A DNA stretch of 64,000 bases. Origin: Lentzea pudingi. Lineage in GTDB: Bacteria > Actinomycetota > Actinomycetes > Mycobacteriales > Pseudonocardiaceae. Location: NCBI RefSeq assembly GCF_014646255.1, contig NZ_BMNC01000024.1, positions 1 through 64,000 of the forward strand. The letters run 5' to 3'. Made by a program: the position numbers and the translations under genes. The notes below the pieces were generated by a model. It searched no databases and was not told where the DNA came from. It was given only the letters and a program-made list of their open reading frames with translations. This document shows, one piece after another, positions 16,694-24,820 of this stretch. Position 1 is the first letter of the stretch. The number at the start of each line of letters is the position of its first letter.

Positions 16694-17245
16694 TTGTCCG
16701 CGACCAGAATGCTGGTGCTCGGCGTGGTGAAGCTCGTCGGCGAGGCCCACGGTTACGTGGTGCGCCGCGAGCTGAAGTCGTGGTCGGCGGACAGCTGGGC
16801 GAACGTGCAGCCGGGTTCGATCTACCACGCGCTGAAGGCGCTGGCCAAGGACGGACTGCTGGAGCCGGTCGGCACCGAGTCCGGCGAGGGCCCCGCCCGC
16901 ACCACCTACCGGATCACCGCGGCCGGTGAGCACGAGCTCGACGACCTGCTCGGCCACGCCCTGGCGAACCCGGCCGCCGGCAACGACGAGGTCTCCGCGG
17001 GCGTGGCCATGCTCAACCTGCTCCCCCGCAAGCAGGCGGTCGTGCTGCTGAAGAACCGGCTCGCGGGTCTCGAAGGGCAGCTCACCCCGACCCGGCACGG
17101 CATCGCGTCCATGCCGGAGATGGGCAAGCCCGCGCACGTCAGCGAACTGTTTCGACTCTGGCTCGTCCACCTCGAAGGCCAGGTGCGCTGGACTCAGGAG
17201 CTGATCGAACGCCTAGAGGCCGGTGCGTACGAGCTGAGGGACTAG
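16694..17245 (+). CDS. PadR-family transcriptional regulator
   Basis: This 183-aa DNA-binding protein has an N-terminal winged helix (LVLGVVKLVGEAHGYVVRRE, then SIYHALKALAKDGLLEP) and a C-terminal helical dimerisation segment, the PadR plan. Start TTG 16694 has GGGAGG 5 nt upstream. Its stop codon lies inside the first of two near-identical palindromes (17242-17290) that precede an ABC exporter operon. It therefore very likely represses that operon, and the inducer may be a drug or other exported compound; both points are inference from context. Confidence 0.9.
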   Translation: MSATRMLVLGVVKLVGEAHGYVVRRELKSWSADSWANVQPGSIYHALKALAKDGLLEPVGTESGEGPARTTYRITAAGEHELDDLLGHALANPAAGNDEVSAGVAMLNLLPRKQAVVLLKNRLAGLEGQLTPTRHGIASMPEMGKPAHVSELFRLWLVHLEGQVRWTQELIERLEAGAYELRD

Positions 17246-17259
17246 TCAAACTTGATTAG
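17242..17259. promoter_or_regulatory. PadR operator, distal copy
   Basis: CTAGTCAAACTTGATTAG is an 18-bp near-palindrome with one mismatched pair. It overlaps the padR stop codon. The second copy is centred exactly 31 bp downstream, about three helical turns, so two dimers could bind on one DNA face. Confidence 0.75.
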
Positions 17260-17272
17260 TTCTCGCTAGCCT

Positions 17273-17290
17273 CTAGTCAAAGTTGACTAG
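17273..17290. promoter_or_regulatory. PadR operator, proximal copy
   Basis: CTAGTCAAAGTTGACTAG has perfect 8-bp arms around a 2-nt centre. It ends 13 nt before the ATG of the exporter ATPase, where a bound repressor would block transcription. Confidence 0.78.
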
Positions 17291-17303
17291 AGGGGGTCTC
17301 ACC

Positions 17304-18236
17304 ATGATCAAGGCACGCGGCCTCGCGCGCCGGTTCGACACGAAGGCCGGTCCCGTCGACGCGGTGCGCGGGGTCGACATCGACGTCGCGGAGGGCGAGC
17401 TCGTCGGGTTCCTCGGCCCGAACGGCGCCGGCAAGTCCACGACGTTGCGCATCCTCACCACGCTGCTGCAGCCGACCGCCGGCGAGGCGGTCATCGCCGG
17501 GCACGACCTGCTGAAGGACCCGGCCGGGGTGCGCCGCAACATCGGTTACGTGGGCCAGAAGAACGGCTCCGGCCAGGACCAGCGGGTCGCCGACGAGCTG
17601 GAGTTCCAGGCCCGTTTCTACGGCCTGTCCAAGCACGACGCCCGCAGGAAGGTCGCCGGCCTGCTCGACCGGTTCGACCTGACCGGCCTCGAGAAGCGCG
17701 GCGTCGTCACGTTGTCGGGCGGCCAGCAGCGCCGGCTCGACATCGCGATGGGCATGCTGCACGACCCGCGGCTGCTGTTCCTGGACGAACCGTCCACGGC
17801 GCTGGACCCGCAGAGCCGCCGCAACCTGTGGGACCACATCAAGCAGCTCAAGACCGACGGCGTCACGGTCTTCCTGACCACGCACTACCTCGACGAGGCC
17901 GACTACCTGAGCGACCGGCTGCTGGTCATCGACCACGGCTCGATCGTCGGCGAGGGCTCACCGGACGAGTTGAAGCACCGCGTCTCCGGCGACCTCGTCG
18001 TGCTCGGCACACCGCAGGCGTCGATCGTCGCCTCGAAGTTCGAGAACGCCGTGGTCGACGGTGAGAAGGTCAGCTTCCGGATCCCGAACGGCGACCGCGC
18101 GTTGCCCGGGCTGCTGCGCGACCTCGACAACATCGGCGTCGAGCTGCACAGCGTCCAGGTGCACCGGCCGACGCTCGACGACGTGTTCCTGACCATGACC
18201 GGCCGTTCCCTGCGGGAGGAAGCCAATGCTGCGTGA
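17304..18236 (+). CDS. DrrA-type ABC exporter ATP-binding protein
   Basis: This 310-aa ATPase pairs with the downstream permease. Walker A is GPNGAGKST, the signature LSGGQQRR, Walker B LLFLDEPSTALD and the switch His is in LTTHYLDEADYL. The C-terminal 80 residues resemble the regulatory tail of daunorubicin-resistance DrrA proteins, including the ending TLDDVFLTMTGR. ATG 17304 lies 13 nt after the proximal palindromic operator; a frame from 17283 starts inside the operator and is rejected. A drug or lipid substrate is inferred only from the family. Confidence 0.92.
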   Translation: MIKARGLARRFDTKAGPVDAVRGVDIDVAEGELVGFLGPNGAGKSTTLRILTTLLQPTAGEAVIAGHDLLKDPAGVRRNIGYVGQKNGSGQDQRVADELEFQARFYGLSKHDARRKVAGLLDRFDLTGLEKRGVVTLSGGQQRRLDIAMGMLHDPRLLFLDEPSTALDPQSRRNLWDHIKQLKTDGVTVFLTTHYLDEADYLSDRLLVIDHGSIVGEGSPDELKHRVSGDLVVLGTPQASIVASKFENAVVDGEKVSFRIPNGDRALPGLLRDLDNIGVELHSVQVHRPTLDDVFLTMTGRSLREEANAA

Positions 18237-18939
18237 CACATGGCTCGTGTTCTGCCGCGTGATGCTTCCCGTGCTGCGCAACCCCGTCGCGATCGTGTTC
18301 GGGATCGCCCAGCCGTTGCTCTACCTCGGCCTGTTCGGACCACTGCTGGGCGAGGGCGGCTGGCAGTGGTTCGTGCCGGGCCTGCTGGTGCAGATGGCGT
18401 TGTTCGGCACCGCCTACGCGGGCTTCTCGCTGCTGCCCGAGGTGCGCACGGGCGTGATGGAACGGCTGCGGGTCACCCCGGTCAGCCGAGTCGCGCTGCT
18501 CGTCGGGCGGGTCGGCAAGGACGTCGTGCTGCTGGTCGTGCAGAGCCTGCTGATCATGCTGGCCGCGATGCTGTTCGGCTTCCGCGCGTCGCCGGGTCAG
18601 ATGCTGCTCGGTCTCGGGCTGGTGGCGTTGCTGGGCATCGCGATCGGCTCCGTGTCGTACGCCATCGCGCTGAAGGTGAAGCTGGAGTACGTCTTCGCGT
18701 CCGTGCTGTCGGCGTCGATCGTGCCGTTGATGCTCCTGAGCGGCGTGCTGCTGCCGATGTCGAACGGCCCGCAGTGGCTCTACTGGCTGTCGCGGATCAA
18801 CCCGCTGGCGCACGTCGTCGACGCCGAGCGGTCGATCTTCAACCCCGGCTCAGTGCTCTACGGGCTGATCTCGGTCGCGGCGCTGGTGCTCGTCGGCGTG
18901 TTCTACGGCGTGCGCACGTTCAACAAGGAGTCAGCTTGA
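18226..18939 (+). CDS. DrrB-type ABC-2 exporter permease
   Basis: This 237-aa membrane protein has six predicted helices in the ABC-2 fold, with the conserved segment EVRTGVMERLRVTPVSR after the second helix and SGVLLPMS before the last two. The start overlaps the ATPase gene by 11 nt, so the pair forms one two-gene exporter. Its 3' end overlaps the convergent rsmI gene by 9 nt. It is shorter than DrrB of anthracycline producers, and the substrate is unknown. Confidence 0.9.
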   Translation: MLRDTWLVFCRVMLPVLRNPVAIVFGIAQPLLYLGLFGPLLGEGGWQWFVPGLLVQMALFGTAYAGFSLLPEVRTGVMERLRVTPVSRVALLVGRVGKDVVLLVVQSLLIMLAAMLFGFRASPGQMLLGLGLVALLGIAIGSVSYAIALKVKLEYVFASVLSASIVPLMLLSGVLLPMSNGPQWLYWLSRINPLAHVVDAERSIFNPGSVLYGLISVAALVLVGVFYGVRTFNKESA

Positions 18940-19785
18940 CTTGATCGCCGCGTCGTAGAGCGTCTTCTTGCTGATCCCGGCCGCCTCCGCGACCTCGGCG
19001 GCGGCCGACTTCATCCGCTCCCCGTCCGCGACGCGCTGCCGGACCTCGGCCACGAGCGTGTCGAGGTCGGGAGCCTCCTGGACGGGCGCGGGACCGAGCA
19101 CCACGGTGATCTCGCCGCGTGCGCCCTCCACGGCCCACTCGGCGAGCTCTCCGAGGCTGCCGCGCACGACCTCCTCGTACTTCTTCGTCAGCTCGCGGCA
19201 CACGGCGGCGCGGCGGTCCGGTCCGAGCACCTCGACGGCGTCCTGCAGGGTGTCCGCGAGCCGGTGAGGGGCCTCGAAGAAGACGACGGTGCGTTGCTCG
19301 GTGGTCAAAGGGGCGAACCAGCGCTTGCGCTCACCGGACTTGCGCGGCGGGAAGCCGTCGAACGCGAACCGGTCGCTCGGCAGACCCGACAGGGCGAGCG
19401 CCGTCGTCACCGCGGACGGCCCCGGCAGGCACGTGACCGTGATGTCCTGTTCGACACACGCGGCGACGAGCCGGTAGCCGGGATCGGAAACCGACGGCAT
19501 TCCGGCGTCCGTCACGAGCAGCACGGTCTCGCCGTTGTGCAGCGACTCGAGCAGCCCCGGGAGGCGCCCGACCTCGTTCTGGTCGTAGAAGCTGATCACC
19601 CGCCCGGACGGCTTGACCTGCAACGCCATGGCCAGGCTGTGCAGCCGGCGGGTGTCCTCGGCGGCGATCACGTCGGCTGTCCCGAGGGCCTCGATCAGGC
19701 GCGCGGAAGCGTCACGGATGTCCCCGAGCGGGGTGGCTGCCAGGACAAGACGGCCTGAACCGGATACAGGACTCACAAGCTTCAC
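18931..19785 (-). CDS. rsmI: 16S rRNA (cytidine-1402-2'-O)-methyltransferase RsmI
   Basis: RsmI methylates the 2'-OH of C1402 in the ribosomal decoding centre using SAM. The 284-aa protein has the tetrapyrrole-methylase fold: LVLAATPLGDIRD at the N-terminus, AAEDTRRLHSL, LVTDAGMPSVSDPGY and CLPGPSAVTTALALSGL. GTG 19785 is used; GTG 19776, three codons in, is the alternative. Only 15 bp separate it from the divergent pmt gene, so promoters must overlap or transcripts be leaderless. The rsmI-pmt divergent pair is conserved in M. tuberculosis. Confidence 0.95.
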   Translation of the reverse strand: MKLVSPVSGSGRLVLAATPLGDIRDASARLIEALGTADVIAAEDTRRLHSLAMALQVKPSGRVISFYDQNEVGRLPGLLESLHNGETVLLVTDAGMPSVSDPGYRLVAACVEQDITVTCLPGPSAVTTALALSGLPSDRFAFDGFPPRKSGERKRWFAPLTTEQRTVVFFEAPHRLADTLQDAVEVLGPDRRAAVCRELTKKYEEVVRGSLGELAEWAVEGARGEITVVLGPAPVQEAPDLDTLVAEVRQRVADGERMKSAAAEVAEAAGISKKTLYDAAIKSS

Positions 19786-19787
19786 CC

Positions 19788-19793
19788 TACGAT
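19788..19793 (+). promoter_or_regulatory. Candidate -10 element of leaderless pmt
   Basis: TACGAT lies so that transcription would start about 7 nt downstream, at GTG 19801 itself. With only 15 bp between the divergent rsmI and pmt starts, a leaderless pmt transcript is the simplest reading. No clear -35 box is visible. Confidence 0.4.
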
Positions 19794-19800
19794 CGGCGGC

Positions 19801-21339
19801 GTGACAGTCCTCGTGCAGCCAGGAGAGGCGCCCGTCGTCGTCGAGGAGCCGCCTACGGATCGTGCGGCGGTACTCGACCCGCCTCCGTCCGGAGACCGCT
19901 TGCGCGGGTGGCTCATGACGGCCGTCGTGACGCTGGTCGGTGCCGTCGTGCGCTTCTGGAACGTCGGTTATCCGACGGACAAGGGCACGCCGATCTTCGA
20001 CGAGAAGCATTACGTGCCGCAGACGGCGCAGGTGCTGCGCAACGGCGGTTACGAGGACAACCCGGGCTACGAGCTGATCGTGCACCCGCCGTTCGCCAAA
20101 CAGCTGATGGCGATCGGCCAGGAGCTCTTCGGCTACGACGGCATCGGCTGGCGGTTCGCGTCGGCGCTCGCGGGCGCGATCACGATCCTGCTGATCATCC
20201 GCATCGCCCGCCGCCTGACCCGCTCAGACCTGCTCGGCGCGCTCGCCGGCATCCTGCTCATCGCCGACGGCGTCTCGCATGTCCAGTCGCGGATGGGCAT
20301 GCTCGACATCTTCCTCGCGCTGTTCGTGGTGGCCGCGTTCGGCTGTCTGGTCGCGGACCGCGAACAGATGCGGGCGCGACTGGCCGTCGCGGTGCGCGAG
20401 GGCTTCATCAACAACTCGGCGTTCGGCCCGTCGATCGGCTTCCGCTGGTGGCGCGTCGGCGCGGGCGTGATGCTCGGTGCGGCGTGCGGCATCAAGTGGT
20501 CGGGCATCTGGTACATCGCGGCGTTCGGTCTGCTGACGGTCATCTGGAGCGCGCTGGCCCGCCGGGCCGCGGGCGTCGAGGAGCCGTGGCTGGGCGCGCT
20601 GGTGAAGGACGTCCTGCCGTCGCTGGGCGGCCTGGTCGCGATCCCCGTGCTCGTCTACGTCGCGACGTGGTTCCCGTGGATGGCCAGCGAGACCGGCATC
20701 GACCGCCACGTGGTCGGCACCAAGATCCAGGACGTCACGTGGATCCCCGACACGCTGCAGTCGCTCTGGTACAACGCGAAGAACGTCTACAAGTTCCACG
20801 TCGAGCTGGTCACCTCGGAAACCAACCGGCACCCGTGGGAGTCGAAGCCGTGGACGTGGCCGATGGGCCTGCGCCCGATGCTCTACTACTACGACAACTC
20901 CGTCACGGGCTGCGGCGCGGCGTCGTGCCTCGGCGCGATCATGCTCATCGGCACGCCCGCGATGTGGTGGCTCGCGTTCCCGGTGATCGGCTGGGCGATC
21001 TTCCGCACGATCGGCCGGATGGACTGGCGCTACGCCGGCGTCCTGGTCGGCTACGCCGCGGGCCTGCTGCCGTGGTTCCTCAACCTCGACCGGCAGATGT
21101 ACTTCTTCTACGTCACGCCGATGGCGCCGTTCCTGGTGCTGCTGATCGTGCTGGCGATGGGCGAGGTCCTCGGCCGCAGCACCGCCGGTTCCGAACGCCG
21201 TGGCACCGGGATGCTGGTCGTGGCGCTGTACGTGGGCATCGTGGTGGCGAACTTCGTGTGGCTGTGGCCCATCCTGAACGGCAACCCGATCACACCGGAG
21301 ATGTGGCAGCAGCAGCTGTGGCTGCCTAGCTGGCGCTGA
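19801..21339 (+). CDS. pmt: Polyprenyl-phosphate-mannose protein O-mannosyltransferase (GT39)
   Basis: Pmt transfers mannose from polyprenyl-phosphate-mannose to Ser/Thr of secreted proteins during Sec export. The 512-aa protein has about ten membrane helices and the GT39 luminal-loop motif PIFDEKHYVPQ with catalytic acidic residues (Asp-Glu). It also has VHPPFAKQL and the C-terminal PWFLNLDRQMYFFY, all typical of actinobacterial Pmt. GTG 19801 is probably a leaderless start. It diverges from rsmI and its 3' end overlaps the convergent anti-sigma-like gene by 14 nt. Confidence 0.94.
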   Translation: MTVLVQPGEAPVVVEEPPTDRAAVLDPPPSGDRLRGWLMTAVVTLVGAVVRFWNVGYPTDKGTPIFDEKHYVPQTAQVLRNGGYEDNPGYELIVHPPFAKQLMAIGQELFGYDGIGWRFASALAGAITILLIIRIARRLTRSDLLGALAGILLIADGVSHVQSRMGMLDIFLALFVVAAFGCLVADREQMRARLAVAVREGFINNSAFGPSIGFRWWRVGAGVMLGAACGIKWSGIWYIAAFGLLTVIWSALARRAAGVEEPWLGALVKDVLPSLGGLVAIPVLVYVATWFPWMASETGIDRHVVGTKIQDVTWIPDTLQSLWYNAKNVYKFHVELVTSETNRHPWESKPWTWPMGLRPMLYYYDNSVTGCGAASCLGAIMLIGTPAMWWLAFPVIGWAIFRTIGRMDWRYAGVLVGYAAGLLPWFLNLDRQMYFFYVTPMAPFLVLLIVLAMGEVLGRSTAGSERRGTGMLVVALYVGIVVANFVWLWPILNGNPITPEMWQQQLWLPSWR

Positions 21340-21976
21340 TCTCCAGCGCTTTCTCCTTGGTCAGGTCACCTTCGAGCCGGAAGGTGACCTGATCTCTTTG
21401 CCAGAGCAGGGTCTGCGCGGCTCTCTGCGGCTCCTCGGTGTGCCACTGGCCGTCGCGGTCGATGTAGAAGAACACGTGCGGGTAAGGGATCCAGACCTTG
21501 CCGTCGACCTGCTCGACGCCGTCCTGGTGGACGAGCTTGCCGATGGTCGAGCTGATGGTGCCGTCGAACTGGTCGAGTCTCAGGTCCCCGTAGTGCAGGG
21601 TCACGAACCGTCCTTCATGGACAGTGATCTTGTCCGGCGTGCCGAGCCCTCCTGGTAGGTGGATCTCGAACGGCATCTGCTTTTTCGCTTCTTCGAGCGA
21701 GACGTCGTTGCTGGGCAACGGAGGTGCGACTGTTTGTGGTGCCTCGGTGCGGAACTCGACGCCCGCGAACTCCAGCAGTTGCTGGACGCCCGCCCGGACG
21801 GCCGGGGACACCGCGAACGCGATGGCGAACGCGGTGATGGCTGCCACCAGCGCCTTGAGCCACCGCTTCCGGGGTGCGTTGATGCGGGTCAGCACCGCGG
21901 CCGTGACGTCCGGCGGCTCCGGCACGTGGAGGTGCCGGCCGAGGTCTCTCAGCGCTTCCGCCTGGTCATCGATCAT
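21326..21976 (-). CDS. Membrane anti-sigma-like protein paired with the ECF sigma factor
   Basis: This 216-aa protein has a short cytoplasmic N-terminus (about 1-40), one membrane helix (LVAAITAFAIAFAVSPAV, about 42-60) and a large extracytoplasmic domain with no Cys. The zinc anti-sigma motif HxxxCxxC is absent. Start ATG 21976 overlaps the sigma-factor stop by 11 nt, which suggests stoichiometric coexpression. Gene order and topology support an anti-sigma role; the exact family is not recognised. The outer domain probably senses an envelope signal, which is inferred. Confidence 0.7.
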   Translation of the reverse strand: MIDDQAEALRDLGRHLHVPEPPDVTAAVLTRINAPRKRWLKALVAAITAFAIAFAVSPAVRAGVQQLLEFAGVEFRTEAPQTVAPPLPSNDVSLEEAKKQMPFEIHLPGGLGTPDKITVHEGRFVTLHYGDLRLDQFDGTISSTIGKLVHQDGVEQVDGKVWIPYPHVFFYIDRDGQWHTEEPQRAAQTLLWQRDQVTFRLEGDLTKEKALEISAS

Positions 21977-22487
21977 GGGCCACCTCCTCCAGCATCGGAC
22001 GCAGTTTGGCGAGGGCTCTGGACAGCCGTGACTTCACGGTTCCCTTGGCGAGGTTCAGGGTCTGCGCGGTCTCGGCCTCGCTCAGGTCCAGCAGGTACCG
22101 GCACGTGACAACCTGCCGGTCGTGCTCGGGCAGGCTCTGCACGGCCTTCAGGAGCTTGGCGCGGGAGTCGTCCACGAGCGTGCCGGGATCGTCGTGGTCG
22201 ACGGTCTCCGTGACGGCCGCGAGCTTCAGCTCCATCAGGTTGCGCCGCCGCCGGCCGCGGTGCAGGTTCTTCGTCTCGTTGGCCACGATCTTGAGCAGCC
22301 ACGGCTTGAAGTCCAGGCCTTCTTTGAACGTGCCGAGCTTCCGGTAGGCCTTCACGAACGCCTCCTGCACCACGTCACCGGCGTCCGCACCGGCTCCGAG
22401 CAGGTATGCCGTCCGGTGCGCGAGCGCGGTGTACCGGACGACCAGCTCGCCATAGGCCGCCTGGTCGCCTGCGATCGCCCGTGCCAC
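21966..22487 (-). CDS. ECF RNA polymerase sigma factor
   Basis: The protein has sigma region 2 (GDQAAYGELVVRYTALAHRT, then GDVVQEAFVKAYRKL) and region 4 (LPEHDRQVVTCRYLLDLSEA, then KGTVKSRLSRALAKLRP). There is no region 3, so it is an ECF sigma. GTG 22487 is the first standard start after the predicted promoter. ATG 22553 would translate through a 13-bp inverted repeat and overlap the divergent gene, so it is unlikely. ATC 22502, which would give an ITDEAVARAIAGD start much like common ECF N-termini, is a non-standard possibility. It probably autoregulates through the palindrome upstream. Confidence 0.88.
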   Translation of the reverse strand: MARAIAGDQAAYGELVVRYTALAHRTAYLLGAGADAGDVVQEAFVKAYRKLGTFKEGLDFKPWLLKIVANETKNLHRGRRRRNLMELKLAAVTETVDHDDPGTLVDDSRAKLLKAVQSLPEHDRQVVTCRYLLDLSEAETAQTLNLAKGTVKSRLSRALAKLRPMLEEVAHDR

Positions 22488-22510
22488 CGCTTCGTCCGTG
22501 ATGCCCTCTC

Positions 22511-22543
22511 TACACCGGGAACCACACTTCGGTTCCCGGTGTA
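22511..22543. promoter_or_regulatory. Symmetric divergent ECF promoter (13-bp inverted repeat)
   Basis: TACACCGGGAACC (22511-22523) and GGTTCCCGGTGTA (22531-22543) are perfect inverted repeats around 7 nt. Each arm supplies an ECF-like -35 (GGGAACC). About 16 nt further, the opposite arm's end supplies TGTA as a possible -10. The rightward start would fall on ATG 22552, the leftward on about 22502. Confidence 0.65.
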
Positions 22544-22551
22544 TTCGCGTC

Positions 22552-23151
22552 ATGAGGATTCTGGCCTTGTTGTGCGCTTTCCTGCTGATCAGCGCACCTA
22601 CTGCTGTCGCGGGCGGCTGGGCGGTCACGTACGTGGACCCCGTGCCGTCGATCCAGCCCGACACGACCCACACCGCCGGCTACTGGGTGCTGCAGCACGG
22701 CACCCACCCGTTCTCGGGCGATCTCGGCAAGACCGGCCTGCGGTTCCAGTCCGGCACGGACTCGCACGAGTTCCCCGGCGTCGCGCTGGGCGAACCCGCG
22801 CACTACGCCGTGACGTTCTCCCTGCCCGCCGGGACCTACGAGGTGTTCGGGGTGCAGGGGATGTTCCGGGAGCACCCGCTGGGCACGCTGACCGTGCCGG
22901 GCACGTTGCTGGTGAAGCCAGTGGACCCGCAAATGGTCCAGGGAACCGGGAACGTGTGGCCGTGGAAGACGATCGCACCGCCGTTGAAGAACCCCGCCGT
23001 GTCGGCCTCTCCCGCACCGGCTGCCGTGACGGTGCCGGACCCGCCCCCGGGAAAGCCCTTGCCCGTGTGGCTCGTCGGGCTGGTCGTGGCCGGCGCGGCC
23101 GGGGTGTTCCTGCTGCTGCGCAAGCGGTTGAGGCCTGCTGCCCGTAGGTGA
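22552..23151 (+). CDS. Secreted, membrane-anchored hypothetical protein
   Basis: This 199-aa protein begins with a signal peptide (MRILALLCAFLLISAPTAVAGG) of about 19 residues. An extracellular domain of about 120 residues (VTYVDPVPSIQPDTTHTAGY) follows, then a Pro-rich spacer and a C-terminal membrane helix with a basic tail (about 175-199). Topology is therefore type I: outside domain, cytoplasmic end. Start ATG 22552 is fixed by the signal peptide and has no ribosome-binding site, which suggests a leaderless transcript from the shared palindromic promoter. It is probably a target of the neighbouring ECF sigma; the function is unknown. Confidence 0.8.
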   Translation: MRILALLCAFLLISAPTAVAGGWAVTYVDPVPSIQPDTTHTAGYWVLQHGTHPFSGDLGKTGLRFQSGTDSHEFPGVALGEPAHYAVTFSLPAGTYEVFGVQGMFREHPLGTLTVPGTLLVKPVDPQMVQGTGNVWPWKTIAPPLKNPAVSASPAPAAVTVPDPPPGKPLPVWLVGLVVAGAAGVFLLLRKRLRPAARR

Positions 23152-23293
23152 GTGGTGAGGCGATCGGCGGAAACCGCCTCACCACTCTTCGCGTGGCATC
23201 CCGTGAGATGCCGAGGCTTCCGGGTGGACCACGGCTTAGGTCGTTGAACGGTGAATCACCGTTACGGACCGGTCCGACGTTCACCCGGTTCGC

Positions 23294-24721
23294 CTAGGCG
23301 TCGACCGGTACCTCGTGCGCGACCGGTGCGGCCTCATCGGCGTGAACCTCCTGCTCAGGCACTGCCGGCGGAGCCTGGAGGTCGGGTCCGTCCTGCGACG
23401 ACGGTGCCGTGGACACGAGCGCCACCGGAACGTCCGCAGGCGGTACGAACGCGGCCTCTGCCCTGATCTTCGGCGGCGTGGCGGCCCACGGCTTGAGGTT
23501 CTGCACGATCTCCTCGTAGAACGACGAAACCGCGTTCAGCACGGAGTCGATGAACGAGTTGCGGCCGGTGCCGCGTTTCGATCCCATCTGGACCGAGATC
23601 TCGACGCGGAACCCGCGAATCTCCTTGTGCGGATCGGCGATCAGCAACGCGGGATTCACTCGGACGGCGCCCAGCAACTCCGTCGCGCCCGCTCCCCTGC
23701 CGTGCGCGACGAACGCTTCCAGCCGAACCGGGTCAGGCGCGTTCTTCAGCTGCCGGAGGAGCCAGTTGATCCGCGTCAACGGACGGCCCTCCCTGGGGCC
23801 CTCCACGTCCACACCGCAGATCACCCTGCCTGCCCGCAGATCGGCGGTGACGTGCAGCGTCCCGACCGTGTCGGGAATGCGGATCCCTCCGGAGAGCCTG
23901 CCGTCGGCCACCAGTTGCGCGAGTTGACGGGAAAGGCGGACCTGGGGCTCGGCGAGATCCTTGCGGGACAACGCGGGGGTGACGTCCGTGCCGAGGCGCC
24001 GGCCGAGCTGCAGTCCGGCGAACCGGAGCAGAGCCTCGAACCGGAGGATCACATCGGGTGCGATCTTGTCGGTCGTCCGCAGCGTGCGAGCCTCCACGGC
24101 ATCACGCAGCGGCACCCACGACTGGCCCATGTCCTCGAACGCCATCGCTCCTGACCGCGGATGCTCGAGGTACCTGATCAGCTCGCCGAGGATCCACGCC
24201 TGCTCAGGGTCGGCCACCCCGCGGTGCTCCTTCTGCATCACGGCCTCGCAGAGCACCTCGCTCCACGACCAGTGGTGGATCGCCACCTTCTTGAGCTTCT
24301 TGCGGTCCACCGGGGTCGGGTGCTGACCGGGCAGAGGCGAGATCTCGTTCGAGATCGTGACGACCGCGTCGAACCCGAACTCGCGCGCGATGTCCAGGTA
24401 GTTCTCCAACTGCTCCACCTGGAGTTCGTTGGACCCGGTCTTCACCTCGACGAGCGCGGTCCACGACTTCTGCCCGCGGGTCACCCGGATCAGTCCGTCC
24501 GGAATCAGCTTGCGGCCGTCCAGCTCGAACGGGACCTCGATGAAGGTCTGCACAGCGGCAGTGGGCGCTCCCAGCGGCTGGGTCAACGCCCGGCCGAACT
24601 CGCGCACCGCTGACATGACGGCCAGCAATGCCGACGTCGCCCGCCGCTCTTGTTCTTCAGCGCCGTTGATGCCCGAAGTCGGAATCAGGCGTGCGGCATG
24701 CCAGCTCTCTTCAGCGGTCAT
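23294..24721 (-). CDS. Putative PD-(D/E)XK-fold protein of unknown function
   Basis: This 475-aa protein has an N-terminal segment with LIPDGLIRVT and, 20 residues on, TALVEVKTGSNELQ. This is the D...ExK core of PD-(D/E)XK nucleases, followed by LENYLDIAREFGFDAVVTIS as the next helix/strand. The middle part is alpha/beta, and the C-terminal about 70 residues are Pro/Ala-rich and probably disordered. ATG 24721 is chosen because AGGA lies just upstream. The gene is isolated between the ECF target and a kinase gene. A DNase or restriction-like role is inference from the motif alone; it could be a non-catalytic fold member. Confidence 0.7.
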   Translation of the reverse strand: MTAEESWHAARLIPTSGINGAEEQERRATSALLAVMSAVREFGRALTQPLGAPTAAVQTFIEVPFELDGRKLIPDGLIRVTRGQKSWTALVEVKTGSNELQVEQLENYLDIAREFGFDAVVTISNEISPLPGQHPTPVDRKKLKKVAIHHWSWSEVLCEAVMQKEHRGVADPEQAWILGELIRYLEHPRSGAMAFEDMGQSWVPLRDAVEARTLRTTDKIAPDVILRFEALLRFAGLQLGRRLGTDVTPALSRKDLAEPQVRLSRQLAQLVADGRLSGGIRIPDTVGTLHVTADLRAGRVICGVDVEGPREGRPLTRINWLLRQLKNAPDPVRLEAFVAHGRGAGATELLGAVRVNPALLIADPHKEIRGFRVEISVQMGSKRGTGRNSFIDSVLNAVSSFYEEIVQNLKPWAATPPKIRAEAAFVPPADVPVALVSTAPSSQDGPDLQAPPAVPEQEVHADEAAPVAHEVPVDA

Positions 24722-24820
24722 AGTTCCTCGCATGGCGGCTTTGCGCGGTCAGGAAACAACGCTGTCGTCGCTTTGCCTTTTATGACCGTTAGCCGCCGTG
24801 CGAGGGTTCACCCGGTTCGC

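Noticed and set aside
23315..24154. 279-aa plus-strand frame opposite the PD-(D/E)XK-like gene
   Set aside because: It is Arg-rich antisense of a gene with better codon use and ribosome-binding site.
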